Assembly: GCF_023973825.1 (NCBI RefSeq)
Contig: NC_090118.1
Location: forward strand, 248,001-312,000
Length of the DNA stretch: 64,000 bases
Direction of reading: 5' to 3'
Source: Plasmodium brasilianum
Taxonomy: Eukaryota; Apicomplexa; Aconoidasida; Haemosporida; Plasmodiidae
Part shown: positions 38,801 to 41,800 of the stretch, piece after piece
How positions within the stretch are numbered: position 1 is the first letter of the stretch
Layout of the letters: each line of letters opens with the position of its first letter
The notes under the pieces: model-generated
Seen by the model: only the letters and a program-made list of their open reading frames with translations
Databases searched by the model: none
Told to the model about the DNA's origin: nothing
Translations under genes and position numbers: made by a program

Positions 38801-41800
38801 ATGACAATACTAATAGTAATGACAATACTAATAGTAATAATAATAGTAATAATAATAATAATAATAATAGTAATAGTAATAATAATAATAATAGTAATAG
38901 TAATAGTAATAGTAATAGTAATAGTAATAGTAATAGTAATAGTAATAGTAATAGTAATAGTAATAGTAATAGTAATAATAATAATAATAGTAATAGTAAT
39001 AATAATAATAATAGTAATAGTAATAGTAATAGTAATAGTAATAGTAATAGTAATAGTAATAGTAATAGTAATAATAATAATAATAATAATAATAGTAATA
39101 GTAATAGTAATAATAACTTGAAAGAATTTAACCATTTGTCATCAAAAATTAATAAAGAACTTTTATTAAATATAAAAAATATAAAACATAGTGAAATGGA
39201 AAAACCAGATTCTTCTTCCAAACCTTATTATTTGCTAGAAGTAATATCAATAGATGCATTAAGTAATTTAAGTAAACTCATTTGTAACTATAAAACGAAC
39301 TTTTTATGGATTAGTAATAACAATAATAATAGTAACAACTCGAATAATAATAATTTAGAACAAGTACATAAACAAGACATATCTTCACTAACACAAATTA
39401 TTGTAATGTTTTTTTCCCATTATAAACTGAAAGATTTAGTTATTCGAACGTTAAAATATCATACACATGTTTTAATAAAGAGCATTATTTATGATTTAAA
39501 AAAAATTGTATACTCCATTCATAACAAAACCTTTAATATTTTTGCTGTTGATCATTCAGACAGTTTGGAACAAAAACTAATAGCTTTCTATAGGGTTATT
39601 ACTATATTATTTAATGCCCCATCTCTGATTGATAACCTAACGAACAAAAATGATGCAAATAAAAACACAAATGTAGAAGAAATTAATAAAGACATTGCTA
39701 AACAAAGCGGAAATGGGGATGTAGGTGTAGCTACTACAACGACTACTACTACAACTGCTGCTACTGTTACGGCTTATACAACTACTACTACTTCTACGAT
39801 ATCGAACATGCCAAATGACGAAGCTAATACTACAAAGAACGCTACTTCGAGTATTCACGCAAGTAGCGGAACACCGAATGGTAAAAGCGGAGAAGGAGCA
39901 TGCAAACAGAAGGCGGGAACGAATGAGCAGTTCGCAGCTAGTGGTAATAATGGCAGCAGTGATGCTAAAGGAAAAGGTTCCATTTGCAACAACAGCGAAA
40001 AAAAGAACAAGAAGGGAAATGAGGACACGAAATTTGATATCTGTGCAGATTTCTTTTTATCAATTAATATAGACTGCTTATGGGAAGAATTTAATAAGGC
40101 AATGCAAGTTATCAACAATTCATTAATTGATAAGAATTATAAATTTAAATATAACAATTTTGCTAACTATAGAACATCTAGTGCAACTAAAGTTGAGGGG
40201 GAATCCAACTTTCAGGCGGCTGATAATAATGATAAAGAAAATAAAACTTCAGAAAATGATGATAATGATAATAATAGTAATAATAAGAATAATAAGAATA
40301 ATAGTAATAACGATTTGTATGGGACTAAATCAAATGCTTCCTTGTTCGATTCTGATTCCTCTTCCTTTAGCACGTCTGAGCTCGACTTGGGTGTAAATAA
40401 TAACAACCCACAGCACGACTTTCAAGGTATAGGTGCACTAAATGAAGCCGAAGGTGAAAACAATAATAATGGAGGTAGTGGAAGCAATAACATAAGTAGC
40501 AGTAACAATGTAAGAAGCAATAACAACATTAGTGGGGGTAACCGTATCAGCAGAAGCACCAATTATCGAAGTAGAAATGATGGAGGACATAATGGTGAGG
40601 GAAAGAAAAAAGAAAACGATGATGAACCACCCCCAACTATTTTAAATTATTTATTGCCTTTAATGGAAGCATATTTATTTATAGAAGAAGTTATCTTAGT
40701 GTCTCAGTACAAACTAAGAAAATTCAAAGACTTAGAAAAAAAAGTAGCAAACTTAAATGTGGAGAGCATAAAAATTAACGAAAAACTAGCTTATGACGAC
40801 AGCCCATTTTATATAAGTATATATAACAAGAAGAAAAAAAAATCAACAAATGAAGTAGTCTATAATAGTTCGGACTCTTTTAAAACAAAAAATGCAAAAT
40901 CGAGTAATTCTAGTCTTTTGAATAAAACAAAAAGGAAAAAGCAATTAAGTGCTTTAGAAGAGGAAGAAGAATATCAGCAACATAAAAAGAAGGAAATATG
41001 TAGCTCCATTATTGGCGTACCAAAAATGGAAGAACAGGATGAAACGCACAAAGGAGTATATGAAGAAATACATGAAGAACAAGTACACTATGTGGATGAA
41101 CAAGATAACAAGTTAGAATACAAAAAAAAAGAACGATCCCAAAATTATGATATAATTACAGTAAATAATAAAGATAGTAACCACGAGAATTCAGCAGAAA
41201 AAACCCGAAGCTATATAAATGAAGGAAAATGTGTAGCAATTAATTTAAAAAAGAAGAAAACGGCTGATAATGATGAAGCAAATGGTAGTAAGGCAAATAG
41301 TAGTACAGAAAATAGTAGCAAAGAGATGGGCAAAAATAAAAGGGAAGAAATGAAATGCTTTGACGATGAGGTAGGAAAAGAAGGAGGAGGAGTACAAGTA
41401 GAAATAGGTAAAGATATACAAAATAGCAATAAAAAAGGTGCAAAAAAAAACACAGCAGATTATGTTAATTCGTGCAATGAAAATGAACAACAATGTATGG
41501 TCACTAGTAGCAGTGGTATTGGAATTGGTAATAAAAGTGAAAATAATGACAATAGTAATTATAACGACAGGTACAGTACAGTAACTTGTAAGAAGGATAT
41601 ACAGCTGAAATCGCCAGTAGAAGAAACAGGGAAACAAAATAATGAATTCTTTAATAACATTGAAGAAGAGGAGGAAGAAGAGGAGTTTGAAAATTTCAAG
41701 GAAAAACTACATGAAGAAGATGCAGAAGAAGAAGAGGAAGATGAATATATACAAATAAAATTAGAAGATAATGAAGGAACGATAAATAGTAGACATAAGA

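Noticed and set aside
38475..39221. Long minus-strand frame of almost pure Leu, and + frames of Val-Ile, opposite the Asn-Ser tract
   Set aside because: Created by the AGTAAT repeat read in other frames within a solid HECT coding region.
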